This document shows positions 34,668-44,054 of a DNA stretch of 64,000 bases, piece after piece. The position numbers and the translations under genes were made by a program. The DNA comes from Bacteroidota bacterium (lineage in GTDB: Bacteria > Bacteroidota > Bacteroidia > Chitinophagales > Chitinophagaceae): positions 43,559-107,558 of the forward strand of contig CANGQJ010000008.1 in NCBI GenBank assembly GCA_947456625.1, in the 5' to 3' direction. The notes below the pieces were generated by a model. That model searched no databases. It was not told the origin of the DNA and worked only from the letters and a program-made list of their open reading frames with translations. Each line of letters starts with the position of its first letter. Position 1 is the stretch's first letter.

Positions 34668-36824
34668 TTAATCTTGTTGAGGACCGCGGTCTTCACGAGG
34701 CGCTTGCTCTGGTCTTGGTAATAAAGCTTTGTGGCTTAATTTGAATTTACCTGTTTTAGGATCCAAACCTACCAACTTCACTTTTACTTCGTCCCCTTCT
34801 TTGAAAATGCCATCCATTGTTTCCAAACGCTTCCAGCTTATTTCACTAATGTGTAATAAACCTTGCTTGCCTGGCATGAATTCAACGAAAGCACCAAACT
34901 CTTTAATGCCTTTCACAACACCATCATAAACGTCTCCAATTTCTGGAACGGCTACAATACCATTAATCCATCTAACCGCAGCATCTAAGCTATCCTTGTT
35001 TGCAGAGAAAATGCTTACTTCACCATGGTTGTCTACTTCTTCAATGTTAATAGTAGCACCCGTAGTTCTTTGCATTTCTTGAATAATCTTACCACCTGGC
35101 CCAATTACAGCACCAATAAATTCTTTATCAATAATTAATTTAACCATTCGAGGTGCATGTGGCTTCACATCTGCTCTTGCAGCTGGCATACACTCATACA
35201 TTGCATCTAATATGTGTAAGCGACCTTTTTTAGCTTGTGACAATGCTTCACGCATAATATCCATGCTTAAACCGTCTACTTTAATATCCATTTGAACACC
35301 ACAGATACCATCCTTGGTACCTGTAACTTTAAAGTCCATATCTCCTAAATGATCTTCGTCGCCTAAGATATCTGTTAAAATTGCATACTTACCATCTTCT
35401 CTTGAAATTAATCCCATGGCCACACCACTCACGTGCTTAGGCACTGGCACTCCTGCATCCATTAATGCTAATGAACCGGCACAAACTGTTGCCATGGAAG
35501 ACGAACCGTTTGATTCTAAAATATCAGAAACAACACGTAGTGTGTACGGGAAAGTTGTGCTATCTGGTAACATTTGTTTTAAAGAACGTTGCGCTAAGTT
35601 ACCATGACCTACTTCACGACGACCTACACCACGCATCATTTTCACTTCACCTGTTGAGAATGGAGGGAAATTATAGTGTAAGAAGAACTTTTGGTATTCA
35701 GCACTTTGTGCAGTCTCTTGCATTAACTCGTCTAACTTAGTTCCTAAGGTAACGGTAGTTAAAGATTGAGTTTCTCCTCTTGTAAATAAAGAAGATCCGT
35801 GTGGTGTTGGTAATGGAGAAGTTTCCATTGCCAAAGGACGTACTTGATCTAACTGACGACCGTCTAAACGAATACGACTGTCAACAATCATGTTACGCAC
35901 CACTTCCCATTTCAAGTCCTCATAATACTTACCTGCTAATTTCTTTTGCAAGTCGGTAATCTCGGTACCTAAATGTTCCATGATTTCTTTTTTCAATGCA
36001 CTAAATGCATCGCTACGCTCATGCTTAGCAGAACCCATTCTTGCGATAGCGTCTACTTTTGCAGTTGCAAAATCGTATACTTTTTTCTTGATGTCTTCGT
36101 CTTGTTCTGGCTTCTTGTAATCACGTACTTCTGTGATACCAACAATCTTTCTTAATTCAGCTTGCGCTTTAATTTGTTTTTTGATTGCTTCGTGTGCCAT
36201 TTCTAAACACTCCACTAATTCTTCTTCAGAACATTCTTTCGCTTCACCTTCTACCATCATCAAATTCTTTTCAGTTGCTGCGATGATAAATTCTAATTCA
36301 CATTTTGCTAAATCCGCTTTTGAAGGATTGATAACAAATTTGCCATCAATTTTTGCAATTCTTACTTCAGAAATAATTTCTTTAATAGGAATATTAGAAA
36401 CTGCTAAAGCTGCAGAAGCTGCTAAACATGCTAATGAATCAGGCATTACATTTTCATCGCTAGATACCAATGAAATTAATACTTGCACATCGCATAAATA
36501 ATCTTCAGGGAATAAAGGTCTTAACGCACGGTCAATTAAACGGCTTGTTAAAATTTCGTAGTCATTTAAACGCGCTTCTCTTTTAAAGAATGAACCAGGG
36601 ATACGGCCTGCAGATGCAAACTTTTCTTGGTAGTCAACGCTTAATGGGAAAAAGTCTTGACCGTCTTTAGGGTCTTTGTTAGCTACTACAGTTGCTAACA
36701 AAATACAATTTCCTTGTCTAACAGTAACGGCTCCGTCGGCTTGACGTGCTAGTTTACCTGTTTCGATAAATATTTCTTGTCCAGGATTAACCTCGAACTT
36801 TACTGATTTTGGTTGTGATAACAT
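34668..36824 (-). CDS. pnp: Polyribonucleotide nucleotidyltransferase (PNPase)
   Basis: 718 residues, typical length. It degrades RNA 3' to 5' phosphorolytically in the cytoplasm. Two RNase PH domains (about 10-215 and 310-540) flank an alpha-helical linker. Then come a KH domain (KLIIDKEFIGAVIGPGGKIIQEMQRTTG, about 555-585) and an S1 domain (GDVYDGVVKGIKEFGAFVEFMPGKQGLLHISEISW, about 626-660). A short extension after S1 (ALLPRPEQAPREDRGPQQD) is proline/acid-rich. The gene follows rpsO on the same strand, the common rpsO-pnp arrangement. A hairpin in the 97-nt gap could be a processing site. Confidence 0.97.
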   Translation of the reverse strand: MLSQPKSVKFEVNPGQEIFIETGKLARQADGAVTVRQGNCILLATVVANKDPKDGQDFFPLSVDYQEKFASAGRIPGSFFKREARLNDYEILTSRLIDRALRPLFPEDYLCDVQVLISLVSSDENVMPDSLACLAASAALAVSNIPIKEIISEVRIAKIDGKFVINPSKADLAKCELEFIIAATEKNLMMVEGEAKECSEEELVECLEMAHEAIKKQIKAQAELRKIVGITEVRDYKKPEQDEDIKKKVYDFATAKVDAIARMGSAKHERSDAFSALKKEIMEHLGTEITDLQKKLAGKYYEDLKWEVVRNMIVDSRIRLDGRQLDQVRPLAMETSPLPTPHGSSLFTRGETQSLTTVTLGTKLDELMQETAQSAEYQKFFLHYNFPPFSTGEVKMMRGVGRREVGHGNLAQRSLKQMLPDSTTFPYTLRVVSDILESNGSSSMATVCAGSLALMDAGVPVPKHVSGVAMGLISREDGKYAILTDILGDEDHLGDMDFKVTGTKDGICGVQMDIKVDGLSMDIMREALSQAKKGRLHILDAMYECMPAARADVKPHAPRMVKLIIDKEFIGAVIGPGGKIIQEMQRTTGATINIEEVDNHGEVSIFSANKDSLDAAVRWINGIVAVPEIGDVYDGVVKGIKEFGAFVEFMPGKQGLLHISEISWKRLETMDGIFKEGDEVKVKLVGLDPKTGKFKLSHKALLPRPEQAPREDRGPQQD

Positions 36825-36872
36825 TTTTAATTTTTTGGTAGTGAAGCTTTACCCACCTATATAAACAACTAA

Positions 36873-36897
36873 TCCCAACCGTGTTTGACAGTTGGGA
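36873..36897 (-). promoter_or_regulatory. Hairpin in the rpsO-pnp intergenic leader
   Basis: A 7-bp inverted repeat TCCCAAC/GTTGGGA (36873-36879 with 36891-36897) with an 11-nt loop lies 49-73 nt upstream of the pnp start codon. There is no T-run, so it is not a usual terminator. Stem-loops in this position serve as RNase processing and autoregulation sites of pnp in enteric bacteria; here that is an inference. Confidence 0.4.
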
Positions 36898-36921
36898 CAG
36901 CTATTATAAGTAGTTCTTGAA

Positions 36922-37194
36922 TTATTTTCTTAAGCCTAATTTTTCAATTAGTGCGCGGTAACCAGTAAGGTTATGTTTTTGTAAATAAACCAATAAACGC
37001 TTACGCTGACCCACCAATTGCATTAAACCTCTTTGAGTTGAATGGTCTTTGTGGTTTGCTTTCAAGTGACCTGAAATGTGCGCAATACGTTGTGTTAACA
37101 AAGCAATTTGTCCTTCGATAGAACCTGTGTTAGTTGCTTTGCCACCAAATTCAGCAAAAATGCTTGCTTTCTTTTCTTTTGTAAGTATAGACAT
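36922..37194 (-). CDS. rpsO: 30S ribosomal protein S15
   Basis: 90 residues, the standard length. Family features are FGGKATNTGSIEGQIALLTQRIAHISGHLKANHKDHSTQRGLMQLVGQRKRLLVYLQKHN. S15 binds 16S rRNA early in 30S assembly. The upstream region carries a perfect 9-bp inverted repeat ending 16 nt before the ATG, which could be the S15 autoregulatory element. pnp follows on the same strand. Confidence 0.98.
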   Translation of the reverse strand: MSILTKEKKASIFAEFGGKATNTGSIEGQIALLTQRIAHISGHLKANHKDHSTQRGLMQLVGQRKRLLVYLQKHNLTGYRALIEKLGLRK

Positions 37195-37210
37195 GTAATC
37201 TTCTTTTTTT

Positions 37211-37229
37211 GTGACTAACTGTTAGTCAC
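37211..37229 (-). promoter_or_regulatory. Candidate S15 autoregulatory hairpin in the rpsO leader
   Basis: A perfect inverted repeat GTGACTAAC/GTTAGTCAC (37211-37219 with 37221-37229) leaves a single central base, so the real hairpin would have about 7 bp and a 5-nt loop. It lies 16 nt upstream of the rpsO ATG. Translation of rpsO is known to be autoregulated through leader structures in several bacteria. Confidence 0.45.
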
Positions 37230-37278
37230 GGTTTTTTCTTTTATTTCGGCTGCAAAGATAAGGGGAAAACTATGAATC

Positions 37279-37902
37279 CTAATCAAATATTTCAACGTTT
37301 TTTGGGTATTTTGCCCTATTAAACTGGAATAATTTGTCCTCCAGGGTGGCAGCATAGTTAATAGAGACCACTTTTACGTCGGTAATATTGTTGCTTTTGT
37401 CCAAAATTGAGGCGCTAGATAGGGCCGATTTAAGCTTATCCAGAATTAAAGTTACTTTTTGAAAGTTTTTACGCTTATCAATGGGAGAAAGCTCAATAGT
37501 TGCCTTTCCCGCATCCTGACTTAACAATTTGAAATTGAAGTCTTTATCATAGTTACCTGCTAATAATTTTTGTGGACTTAGGGTTTGATCCGATTCGGCC
37601 ACACTAGATTTTGAGATAGAATTTGCCCCGTCAAAATTGTAAATATTAGCCCCATCACACACAATTTCCATAGTTCCTTGCTGCATATAATATTTATCCC
37701 CTTTCATTTTAAGATTGATGGATTTAGTGCCTAATGCCTTACCCTTATTGTTTTTAGAAATAAGCTGAATACTTACTAAAATGCCTTTTGCTTGCTTTAC
37801 TTTGGCTCCAATTTGATCAAGTAATGCCTTGGCCTGGGGATCCTTTTGTGCATTTAAATTGCTAAATAAAAGCAATGCTGTAAAAACAAGTAAATATCTC
37901 AT
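37279..37902 (-). CDS. LolA-like outer-membrane lipoprotein carrier family protein
   Basis: 207 residues from the ATG at 37900-37902. The frame opens 13 residues earlier, but the signal peptide (RYLLVFTALLLFSNLNAQ) begins here. The mature part fits the LolA/LolB-like fold: DPQAKALLDQIGAKVKQAKGILVSIQL, MKGDKYYMQQGTMEIVCDGANIYNFDG and SPIDKRKNFQKVTLILDKLKSALSSASILDKSNN. LolA chaperones lipoproteins across the periplasm to the outer membrane. It follows ftsK on the same strand, with a hairpin (37949-37983) in the gap. Confidence 0.8.
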   Translation of the reverse strand: MRYLLVFTALLLFSNLNAQKDPQAKALLDQIGAKVKQAKGILVSIQLISKNNKGKALGTKSINLKMKGDKYYMQQGTMEIVCDGANIYNFDGANSISKSSVAESDQTLSPQKLLAGNYDKDFNFKLLSQDAGKATIELSPIDKRKNFQKVTLILDKLKSALSSASILDKSNNITDVKVVSINYAATLEDKLFQFNRAKYPKNVEIFD

Positions 37903-37948
37903 TATGGTATTTATAGTATTATTGGTATTAAGCTTTGACAAAAATAAG

Positions 37949-37983
37949 CAATCCTAGTTTAATGGTATGTTAAACTAGGATTG
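37949..37983 (-). terminator. Hairpin between ftsK and the lolA-like gene
   Basis: A perfect 13-bp inverted repeat CAATCCTAGTTTA/TAAACTAGGATTG (37949-37961 with 37971-37983) with a 9-nt loop lies 15 nt beyond the ftsK stop. On the minus strand a short T-rich stretch (CTTATTTTTG) follows, consistent with a moderate terminator. Confidence 0.6.
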
Positions 37984-37997
37984 GAAAATGAAATGTA

Positions 37998-40577
37998 TTA
38001 CAAGTTTTGTAAGAAATCGTACAATTCTGTATCGGTCTTATATAATACCTCACGAGGTTTACTACCCTGGCTTGGCCCTACAATACCAGCCGATTCTAAT
38101 TGATCCATTAGCCTTCCAGCCCTATTATATCCAAGCTTCATTCTTCTTTGAATTAAGGAAGTTGATCCTTGCTGCGCACTTACAATAAGTTTAGCAGCAT
38201 CCTCAAATAAAGGGTCTCTGTCGCCAGCATCAAAACCACCGGCATCCATATCTTTTTCATCCATATATTCTGGAAGTAAAAATGCTTGAGGATATCCTTT
38301 TTGCTCTGCAATAAAATTACAAACTCGATCAACTTCGGGGGTATCCACAAAAGCACATTGCAAACGAGTTATTTCACCATTATAACTTACAAGCATATCT
38401 CCTTTACCAATTAATTGTTCGGCACCACCGGCATCTAAAATGGTACGACTATCTATTTTACTTGATACTTTAAATGCAATTCGCGCAGGGAAGTTTGCTT
38501 TTATTGTACCCGTAATAATATTAACAGATGGCCTTTGCGTTGCAATAATTAAATGAATACCCACTGCACGTGCTAACTGCGCTAGTCGAGCAATTGGCAT
38601 TTCAACCTCTTTGCCTGCAGTCATAATTAAATCCGCGAACTCATCTACTACCAAAACAATAAATGGTAAGTATTGATGCCCTTTTTCAGGATTTAATTTA
38701 CGCGCAGTAAATTTCTCGTTGTACTCTTTAATATTTCTACAACCTGCCTCTTTTAATAAATCGTAACGGTTGTCCATTTCAATACACAATGCATTTAAAG
38801 TATTGATTACTTTTTTAGTATCGGTTATAATTGCATCCTCCTCTCCTGGTAGTTTTGCTAAGAAATGTTTTTCAATTACACGGTACAAACTAAGCTCTAC
38901 TTTTTTAGGATCCACCAACACAAACTTTAATTGTGATGGATGTTTTTTATAAAGTAGCGAAACTAAAATTGCATTTAATCCAACCGACTTTCCCTGACCT
39001 GTAGCACCTGCCATTAATAAGTGTGGCATGCTTGCAAGGTCCACTATAAAATTTTCATTGTCAATTTTTTTACCAATGGCAATAGGTAAAGAGAAAGTAC
39101 TTGTTTGAAACTTTTCACTAGCTAGTAATGTTTTCATACTCACTACCGACTTTCGAATATTGGGTACTTCAATGCCAATAGTTCCCTTTCCTGGAATAGG
39201 TGCAATAATACGGATACCTAAAGCAGCTAAACTTAATGCAATATCGTCCTCTAAGTTTTTAATACGACTAATACGCACGCCTGGAGCTGGAACAATTTCA
39301 TATAAAGTTACAGTTGGACCAACAGTTGCAGAAATACGCTGAATGGCAATATCATAATTTTTTAAAGTGGCAATGATTTGATTTTTATACGTCTCTAATT
39401 CCTCAGGGTCTTGTACAATTTTTTCAGAGCCATGCGTTTCTAATAAATTAATAGATGGGTACTTGTAATTTTTTAAATCTAATGTTGCATCATACTTAGT
39501 AGCCAAACTACCAATGGCTGCAGCAGTAACCACTTCTTCCTTTACACCTTCATTCAATTCCAAGTCAAGATCTTCTAATAATTCATCGTCCAAATCTGTA
39601 AAATCGGCTACTTGGTTTGAGGATGTATTTAATTCAACTAGCTCCTCTGTTTCCTCATTTAATTTTATAGTTATGTTGTCAATAGGCTCATCGGTAATTA
39701 GTGTTGGAGCCAACCCATCAATAAAAAGCTTGCCTCTTTCATTGGTTACTTCCTCATCGGACTCTGGCATAATTACTGTAATGCCATTTTCTGAATGCTC
39801 ATTTGAAAGTGTATTTCCAACAGGTATTTCTGTTTCCTCTATTGGACTTGGATTATTTAAGTCCCACTCTTTTCGCACGGCTTCGGCTTCGGCAATAAAT
39901 GCAATTTCTTCTTCGGTTAAATTGGGTGCAATTTTCTTTTTAGGAATTAAGAAATTGAAACTAGGAATATTAAAACTTGGATTAAATCTCCAAATGAAAT
40001 AACTAAACCCTGCAACTAATAAAAGTGCGCCAGTTCCAAAACTACCAATCCATTTAATAAGCCAGCTACTATTGTATTCCCCCACAGCGCCTCCCCATGA
40101 AAACGCAGCACCTCTTGTAACAAAAGCAAAGCAAGTACTTAATACCAATAACCCTAATAATACATAACGCACATTTCTCCATATACTAAAAATAGGTTTA
40201 GTGAAAAATAAATTCACCCCTATCACAAAAGTAAAAGCACAAAATAAATAAGAAGCCAAACCAAACCCATTAAATATGATTTGATACGCTATAAATGCGC
40301 CAATAAACCCTAACTGATTATTTACTTTAACATCGTTGGTGGAAAATAAATGTGTTCTCCATAACTGCACTTTATCCTGATCCTCCTGCCAAGTAAATAA
40401 ATAAGATGTAAATGCAACAAAAAGAAAAATGGTGAATAATAATAAAATTAAACCTATGATTTTTGAGGTACGTTCGTCCTTCACTACTTCGGTTACATTT
40501 ACAGAAGCCTCTTTGTCTGGGTTTAAAGCTGCTTCGCTAATTTTTGGTTCTTTTTTGCTTCTAAGCGTATTTGCCAT
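37998..40577 (-). CDS. ftsK: FtsK/SpoIIIE-family DNA translocase
   Basis: 859 residues. The N-terminal part (about 35-205) has several transmembrane helices (GLILLLFTIFLFVAFTSYLF and others) anchoring it at the division septum. An acidic linker (about 215-390) leads to the motor: an alpha domain (TLKNYDIAIQRISATVGPTVTLYE), the RecA-like ATPase with Walker A AGATGQGKS near 520 and Walker B VLVVDEFADLI, and the gamma domain LIQRRMKLGYNRAGRLMDQLE, which reads the orienting KOPS-type sequences. It segregates chromosome termini at cell division. The length and layout are normal for this phylum. Confidence 0.96.
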   Translation of the reverse strand: MANTLRSKKEPKISEAALNPDKEASVNVTEVVKDERTSKIIGLILLLFTIFLFVAFTSYLFTWQEDQDKVQLWRTHLFSTNDVKVNNQLGFIGAFIAYQIIFNGFGLASYLFCAFTFVIGVNLFFTKPIFSIWRNVRYVLLGLLVLSTCFAFVTRGAAFSWGGAVGEYNSSWLIKWIGSFGTGALLLVAGFSYFIWRFNPSFNIPSFNFLIPKKKIAPNLTEEEIAFIAEAEAVRKEWDLNNPSPIEETEIPVGNTLSNEHSENGITVIMPESDEEVTNERGKLFIDGLAPTLITDEPIDNITIKLNEETEELVELNTSSNQVADFTDLDDELLEDLDLELNEGVKEEVVTAAAIGSLATKYDATLDLKNYKYPSINLLETHGSEKIVQDPEELETYKNQIIATLKNYDIAIQRISATVGPTVTLYEIVPAPGVRISRIKNLEDDIALSLAALGIRIIAPIPGKGTIGIEVPNIRKSVVSMKTLLASEKFQTSTFSLPIAIGKKIDNENFIVDLASMPHLLMAGATGQGKSVGLNAILVSLLYKKHPSQLKFVLVDPKKVELSLYRVIEKHFLAKLPGEEDAIITDTKKVINTLNALCIEMDNRYDLLKEAGCRNIKEYNEKFTARKLNPEKGHQYLPFIVLVVDEFADLIMTAGKEVEMPIARLAQLARAVGIHLIIATQRPSVNIITGTIKANFPARIAFKVSSKIDSRTILDAGGAEQLIGKGDMLVSYNGEITRLQCAFVDTPEVDRVCNFIAEQKGYPQAFLLPEYMDEKDMDAGGFDAGDRDPLFEDAAKLIVSAQQGSTSLIQRRMKLGYNRAGRLMDQLESAGIVGPSQGSKPREVLYKTDTELYDFLQNL

Positions 40578-40652
40578 AGTAACAAATATAAGTTATCCAA
40601 ATAGGAAGAAAAAGGTTTTTTGTGTAATGTGTAAAATTGAAATTAACCTAGG

Positions 40653-41066
40653 CTACTTATCCACTTTGTGCTGCCAAACCAACTTGGCCCAAGTAGCCCA
40701 ACCTAGTATTAAAAAAAGTCCGCCAATGGGCGTAATAGGACCAGCCAATTTGCTAAAATTATAGGAACACAAGGGCTGAAAAGTTAACAAATACAAGGAC
40801 CCGCTAAAAAACATGATTCCTAATAAAAAAAAGTTGGAAGCCCAAGCAATATCCTTTTGATTAACAATATCATTGCTATTTTGATGTGCATATGATGCAA
40901 GTAAAATAAGTGCAAAGGCATGTAGGAATTGATAGCGTACTCCAGTTTCAAATAAAGCAACTTTTTCGGGCAAGACCAATTGCTTTAACGCATGTGCACC
41001 AAAAGCGCCAAAAGCTACAGAAAAAAGTGAAAGTATTAATCCCCAAAGTAAAATTTTACGATACAT
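40653..41066 (-). CDS. DUF423 family small membrane protein
   Basis: 137 residues with about four hydrophobic segments (LLWGLILSLFSVAFGAFGAHALK, YQFLHAFALILLAS, FFLLGIMFFSGSLYLL, GLFLILGWATWAKLVW). The GAFGAHALK and RYQFLHAFALI motifs are typical of the YgdD/DUF423 family of inner-membrane proteins. Function is unknown. The ATG overlaps the 3' end of aroK by 11 nt, so the two are translationally coupled. Confidence 0.88.
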   Translation of the reverse strand: MYRKILLWGLILSLFSVAFGAFGAHALKQLVLPEKVALFETGVRYQFLHAFALILLASYAHQNSNDIVNQKDIAWASNFFLLGIMFFSGSLYLLTFQPLCSYNFSKLAGPITPIGGLFLILGWATWAKLVWQHKVDK

Positions 41067-41574
41067 GCTTTTGAATTAATTTTTTTAGTGAGGCTTCAGA
41101 AATTTGTTCGCTAGAAAGCCTGTAATGTGCTTGCTGATAAAATGGAGTTCGCTCTAATATTTTATTTTGTAAAAAGCCTACAAGTTCCTGGTTATTTAAA
41201 GAAGCAATAAGCGGCCTTTGTTCTTTTTCGCTTTCTAACCTTTTAACTAACACTTCGATAGATTCATCAAACCAAATTATTACCCCCTCTTTTTTCATCC
41301 AATCCATATTGGCCTGATTACATGGCGTGCCGCCGCCAGTTGCTAGGACATATTTCTTTTTTTCTTTAAACCATTTTAAAATTTGAGCCTCTACATTTCT
41401 AAAATAAGGTTCCCCATGATCAGCAAAAATTTCAGAAATAGTTTTCTCTTCGTTTAGCTCAATGAGTGTATCCAAATCATAAGCTCCCGACTTAATCCAC
41501 TTTGCAATTTTACCAGTCCAATAGGATTTTCCTGAACCCATCATTCCAATTAAAAATATTTTTTCGGCTGCCAT
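41056..41574 (-). CDS. aroK: Shikimate kinase
   Basis: 172 residues, normal length. It phosphorylates shikimate at O3 with ATP in the aromatic amino-acid pathway. Walker A is MMGSGKSYW (about 10-18). Asp and Arg residues of the shikimate site are in YDLDTLIEL near 33 and YFRNVEAQIL near 57. ATGGGTPCNQ near 80 is the glycine-rich Walker B region. KEQRPLIA near 117 forms the lid. It overlaps the following DUF423 gene by 11 nt and lies 20 nt downstream of the acyl-CoA dehydrogenase gene. Confidence 0.95.
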   Translation of the reverse strand: MAAEKIFLIGMMGSGKSYWTGKIAKWIKSGAYDLDTLIELNEEKTISEIFADHGEPYFRNVEAQILKWFKEKKKYVLATGGGTPCNQANMDWMKKEGVIIWFDESIEVLVKRLESEKEQRPLIASLNNQELVGFLQNKILERTPFYQQAHYRLSSEQISEASLKKLIQKHVS

Positions 41575-41594
41575 AACTTTTCTAAATCAAACAA

Positions 41595-42779
41595 TTATTT
41601 AAATGCATTTAAACCAGTAATATCCATTCCTGTAATTAATAAATGAATGTCATGTGTTCCCTCGTAAGTAATGACACTTTCTAAATTCATCATATGGCGC
41701 ATAATGGAATACTCCCCTGTAATACCCATTCCACCTAGCATTTGGCGCGCGTCTCTTGCAATTTGTGTAGCTATTTCACAGCTATTTCGTTTTGCCATAC
41801 TAATTTGACTTGGAGTTGCTTTACCTTGATTCATTAAAACACCTAATCGCCAAACTAATAATTGCGCCTTTGTAATTTCGGTTAACATTTCCGCTAACTT
41901 TTTTTGTTGCAACTGAAAACCAGCAATTGGTTTACCAAACTGCACTCGCTCTTTACTATATCTTAACGCAGTGTCATAACAATCCATAGCGGCACCTAAT
42001 GCCCCCCATGCAATACCGTACCTTGCTTTACTTAAACAGCCTAATGGACCTTTAAGACCAATAACATTTGGGAATATATTTTCTTTAGGCACTTTTACAT
42101 TATCAAAAACCAATTCTCCTGTTGCACTTGCCCTCAAACTCCATTTATTATGTGTGGTGGGTGTGCTAAAACCTTCCATACCACGCTCCACAATTAAACC
42201 TACAATTTTATCCTCTTGATTTTTTGCCCACACAACAGCAATTTGTGCAAATGGGGCATTGCTAATCCACATTTTTGCGCCATTTAAAATAACATGATCA
42301 CCTGCATCCTTAATATTCGTAAGCATACCAGCTGGGTCGGATCCATGGTTTGGTTCGGTTAATCCAAAACAACCCAACCACTCCCCGGTTGCAAGCTTAG
42401 GTAAAAATTTATTTTTTTGCTCCTCCGATCCATATGCAAAAATGGGATGCATCACAAGCGACCCTTGCACACTTGCAGTACTGCGAACACCACTATCGCC
42501 TCGCTCTAATTCCTGCATCATAATACCGTAACTAATATAATCCAAACCTCCCCCACCATATTTTGTTGGAACTGTTGGGCCAAAGCAACCTAGGTCCCCT
42601 AATTGTTTTACAATTTGTTGTGGAAATTCGGCACGCTGAGCATAGTCTTCAATAATGGGAGAGATTTCTTTTTTTACGTAATCACGAACTGCTGCTCTAA
42701 CCATTAAATGCTCCTCACTTAACAAATCATCCAAAGCGTAATAATCGGGTGATTCAAATAAATCCATTCTTACTGCCAT
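41595..42779 (-). CDS. gcdH: Glutaryl-CoA dehydrogenase-like acyl-CoA dehydrogenase
   Basis: 394 residues from the ATG at 42777-42779. The frame starts 8 residues earlier (MFYHKTQV), but the family N-terminus follows this Met. FAD-dependent enzyme with YISYGIMMQELERGDSGVRS near 92 and CFGLTEPNHGSDPAGM near 146. TYEGTHDIHLLITG, with the catalytic Glu in TYEGTHD, is near the C-terminus. The GLTEPNHGSDP plus TYEGTHDIH set and the LDYISYG motif resemble glutaryl-CoA dehydrogenases of lysine and tryptophan breakdown, which couple dehydrogenation with decarboxylation. The substrate is a family-level inference. Confidence 0.86.
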   Translation of the reverse strand: MAVRMDLFESPDYYALDDLLSEEHLMVRAAVRDYVKKEISPIIEDYAQRAEFPQQIVKQLGDLGCFGPTVPTKYGGGGLDYISYGIMMQELERGDSGVRSTASVQGSLVMHPIFAYGSEEQKNKFLPKLATGEWLGCFGLTEPNHGSDPAGMLTNIKDAGDHVILNGAKMWISNAPFAQIAVVWAKNQEDKIVGLIVERGMEGFSTPTTHNKWSLRASATGELVFDNVKVPKENIFPNVIGLKGPLGCLSKARYGIAWGALGAAMDCYDTALRYSKERVQFGKPIAGFQLQQKKLAEMLTEITKAQLLVWRLGVLMNQGKATPSQISMAKRNSCEIATQIARDARQMLGGMGITGEYSIMRHMMNLESVITYEGTHDIHLLITGMDITGLNAFK

Positions 42780-42865
42780 AACTTGAGTTTTGTGGTAAAA
42801 CAATCTTACTCAAAGGTAACTTAAACAACCTAAAAAAAACTATATTTACTAGCACAATCCATCCT

Positions 42866-44050
42866 ATGAGAAAAGTAATTATCCACCTTAGCTTTTATGT
42901 TTTACTAGCCATTGTTGCTGGGGTTTTAATTGGCATTTACGATCCCGCAACTGCTGTTAAATTTGAGCCAATTGCAAAGTGGTTTATAAATATTATCAAG
43001 GCATTTACTTTCCCTATTATTTTTTTAACCGTTTGCTTGGGCATTGCAAGCATGGGCGATTTAAAAAAAGTGGGGCGAATTGGTTTAAGGTCCTTAGTTT
43101 ATTTTGAAATTGTGAGTACTATTTCACTAGCCATTGGGGTGGTGGTTGCTTTGTGGCTTGAGCCAGGAAAAATTAATAAAGAGGGGTTACAAATGCAAGA
43201 CCCTTCCAAGTATACCAAAGCAAGCCATTTTGATTTACTAGGTATCATTGCTCAAAACACCAACTTACAGGTTTTACTTGCTGCTATCATTTTAGGCTTT
43301 GCTTTAAATTATTTCCCAAAACGTGAAAAATACATTCATAGTTTAGGTCGCATTACACATTATGTTTTTATTGGCTTAAAATATGTAATGTATTTAGCAC
43401 CTATTGCTGCATTTGGAGGAATGTCATTTGCCATAGGCAAATATGGACTAAAAACATTAATCCCATTGGGTAAATTAATGGGGACCATGTACCTAACTAT
43501 GATCCTTTTTATTTTTGTAATCCTAGGGCTTATTTTAAAATACTACAAGCTTTCCATTTTTAAATTACTCGCACATATTAAAGAGGAATTACTAATTGTT
43601 TTTGGAACCTCTTCATCCGAGCCTGCCATGCCTTCGCTTATGAATAAGTTAGAGAAAATGGGTTGTTCTAAGTCGGTGGTGGGATTGGTAGTACCAACGG
43701 GCTATTCTTTTAATTTAGACGGGACCTCTATTTACTTATCCATGGCTGTAATTTTTATTGCACAATTATATAATGTTCCATTAAGTGGTGCCGAAATTGT
43801 AACTACCATATTAATATTAATGCTTACTTCCAAAGGGGCTGCAGGTGTTACTGGTAGTGGATTTATAGTACTTGCCTCTACCCTTGCCTCGCTACAAAAA
43901 ATTCCTATTGAAGGATTGGCGTTTTTATTGGGAGTAGATAAATTTATGAGTGAAGCAAGGGCTATAACAAATATTATAGGAAATAGTGTGGCAACTGTTG
44001 TAATTGCAAAAATGGAAGGCGAAACCATACATCATTTACAAAATGAATAA
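42866..44050 (+). CDS. Dicarboxylate/amino acid:cation symporter (DAACS family)
   Basis: 394 residues, inner membrane, about eight transmembrane helices plus re-entrant loops. Family marks are IIKAFTFPIIFLTVCLGIASMGDLKKVGRIG near 45, FGTSSSEPAMPSLMNKLEKMG near 247 (the serine-rich re-entrant hairpin) and VVPTGYSFNLDGTSIYLSM near 275. SKGAAGVTGSGFIVLASTLAS near 323 and ARAITNIIGNSVATVVIAKMEG near 363 carry the substrate-binding residues. It imports C4-dicarboxylates or acidic amino acids with sodium or protons. The choice of substrate is not decided here. It is divergent from the acyl-CoA dehydrogenase gene and convergent with pyrF. Confidence 0.92.
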   Translation: MRKVIIHLSFYVLLAIVAGVLIGIYDPATAVKFEPIAKWFINIIKAFTFPIIFLTVCLGIASMGDLKKVGRIGLRSLVYFEIVSTISLAIGVVVALWLEPGKINKEGLQMQDPSKYTKASHFDLLGIIAQNTNLQVLLAAIILGFALNYFPKREKYIHSLGRITHYVFIGLKYVMYLAPIAAFGGMSFAIGKYGLKTLIPLGKLMGTMYLTMILFIFVILGLILKYYKLSIFKLLAHIKEELLIVFGTSSSEPAMPSLMNKLEKMGCSKSVVGLVVPTGYSFNLDGTSIYLSMAVIFIAQLYNVPLSGAEIVTTILILMLTSKGAAGVTGSGFIVLASTLASLQKIPIEGLAFLLGVDKFMSEARAITNIIGNSVATVVIAKMEGETIHHLQNE

Positions 44051-44054
44051 CAAA

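Noticed and set aside
39514..40002. Open plus-strand frame of 162 codons inside ftsK
   Set aside because: It is serine-rich as the antisense of an acidic linker and matches nothing; treated as a shadow.
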